DNA of 5,671 nucleotides from Deltaproteobacteria bacterium (lineage in GTDB: Bacteria; Desulfobacterota; Syntrophia; Syntrophales; UBA2210). Below, one piece after another: positions 5,270-5,671 of this stretch. The DNA is taken from contig JAFCZZ010000272.1 of NCBI GenBank assembly GCA_019314085.1, positions 1 to 5,671 of the forward strand. The letters are read 5' to 3'. The translations under genes were made by a program, and so were the position numbers. The stretch's first letter is position 1; the number at the start of each line of letters is the position of its first letter. A model generated the notes under the pieces. That model did not search any database and had not been told where the DNA came from. It saw only the letters and a list, made by a program, of their open reading frames with translations.

Positions 5270-5671
5270 TTATATGGTCTTCTTCTTAGTTTTTGTTGAT
5301 TTCCAAGGCTTGAAAATGGAAATAAAGATCGTAGTCATCAATACCAAGACTTGAATAGTTCCAAAAATCAAATTCATCTTTTCACTGTATAAGTATTCTG
5401 AGTTGCTCAAAGATGATATTCCGATCTTTCCAGAAATTTCCATCATATTAGCTTCCCAAGGCCCAAGATAAAATGTTCCGAATAAAATAGCCGCTACGGT
5501 GACAACCCACTTGAATATCATCCAAGTGTGCTTGAAAAATCCCCAATTACTGAATGACGAGTAGATTAAACCTGTAACCAGACAGCCAAAAGCACCTGGG
5601 ATTACAACCACTGCCATATCCACATGATGAACACTCTGATTTATTCCATATAAAACTCCGCCGTCATCAAC
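5270..5671 (-). CDS. Small integral membrane protein, probably DUF2269-like (C-terminal part, cut by window edge)
   Basis: The frame stays open from the stop at 5270-5272 to the right edge, giving 133 visible residues; a GTG at 5623 is an internal codon rather than a convincing start, because the frame continues upstream with protein-like sequence (V-D-D-G-G-V-L-Y-G-I-N-Q). Three membrane segments are visible at about residues 19-37, 53-70 and 101-120 of the visible part. Conserved-looking stretches are NWGFFKHTWMIFKW (42-55), LFGTFYLGPWE (63-72) and IFGTIQV (102-108), and the tail is strongly basic (KSTKTKKK), hence probably cytoplasmic. I associate this pattern with DUF2269-type membrane proteins, whose function is unknown; that assignment is from memory and moderate. 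The coding region is about 37% G+C, far below its neighbours. A separate transcript from the nitroreductase operon is plausible given the 149-bp gap. Confidence 0.75.
   Translation of the reverse strand, partial: VDDGGVLYGINQSVHHVDMAVVVIPGAFGCLVTGLIYSSFSNWGFFKHTWMIFKWVVTVAAILFGTFYLGPWEANMMEISGKIGISSLSNSEYLYSEKMNLIFGTIQVLVLMTTIFISIFKPWKSTKTKKKTI

Noticed and set aside
5259..5271. Hairpin AACGC-CGA-GCGTT at the stop of the right-edge gene
   Set aside because: A five-pair stem with no T tract on either side; too weak to call a terminator.
5253..5297. Short plus-strand reading frame after AAGAAGGAAGA
   Set aside because: It is only 14 codons long and overlaps the 3' end of the right-edge membrane protein gene in antisense; no support as a gene.

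Overview
The window holds six recognisable genes plus a truncated one at each edge, and no RNA genes, insertion sequences or CRISPR arrays. Gene density, Shine-Dalgarno sites, one sigma70-type promoter and gene content point to a bacterium. The left part is roughly 58% G+C (hand counts of sample lines). An anaerobic or facultative Desulfobacterota-like lineage would fit the mix of YqhD-type alcohol dehydrogenase, MobA, AzlCD and nitroreductase, but this is a weak inference and the sequence does not settle it.

Layout. Positions 1-1379 (minus strand) carry an iron-type alcohol dehydrogenase followed 19 bp later by the start of mobA (molybdenum cofactor guanylyltransferase), which runs off the left edge. 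A near-consensus promoter (TTGACA, 17 bp, TATAGA) drives this pair from a 200-bp divergent intergenic region, which also holds a 7-bp-arm dyad. On the plus strand, 1580-3408 is a small export operon: an azlC/azlD branched-chain amino acid exporter locus followed by a 10-helix EamA/DMT transporter. The two operons diverge.

The most unusual object is the azlCD locus. The C-terminal membrane segments of AzlC are missing. The remaining N-terminal part of AzlC reads straight into AzlD as one 308-residue ORF. The ancestral AzlC C-terminus is still readable in the +1 frame, ending in a TGA that overlaps the azlD ATG (ATGA), with a good ribosome binding site in front of azlD. This looks like an internal deletion of 3n+2 bp in a normally overlapping azlC-azlD pair, which by chance created a fusion and left azlD separately translatable.

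The export operon converges, across only 47 bp, on a minus-strand pair at 3456-5120: a nitroreductase-family flavoprotein, then an M55 (DppA-type) zinc D-aminopeptidase with a complete set of metal and catalytic residues and an unusual C-terminal tail. This block is nearer 50% G+C. The last 400 bp (about 37% G+C by count) hold the C-terminal part of a small integral membrane protein, probably of the DUF2269 type, whose start lies beyond the right edge. The composition therefore falls in three steps from left to right.
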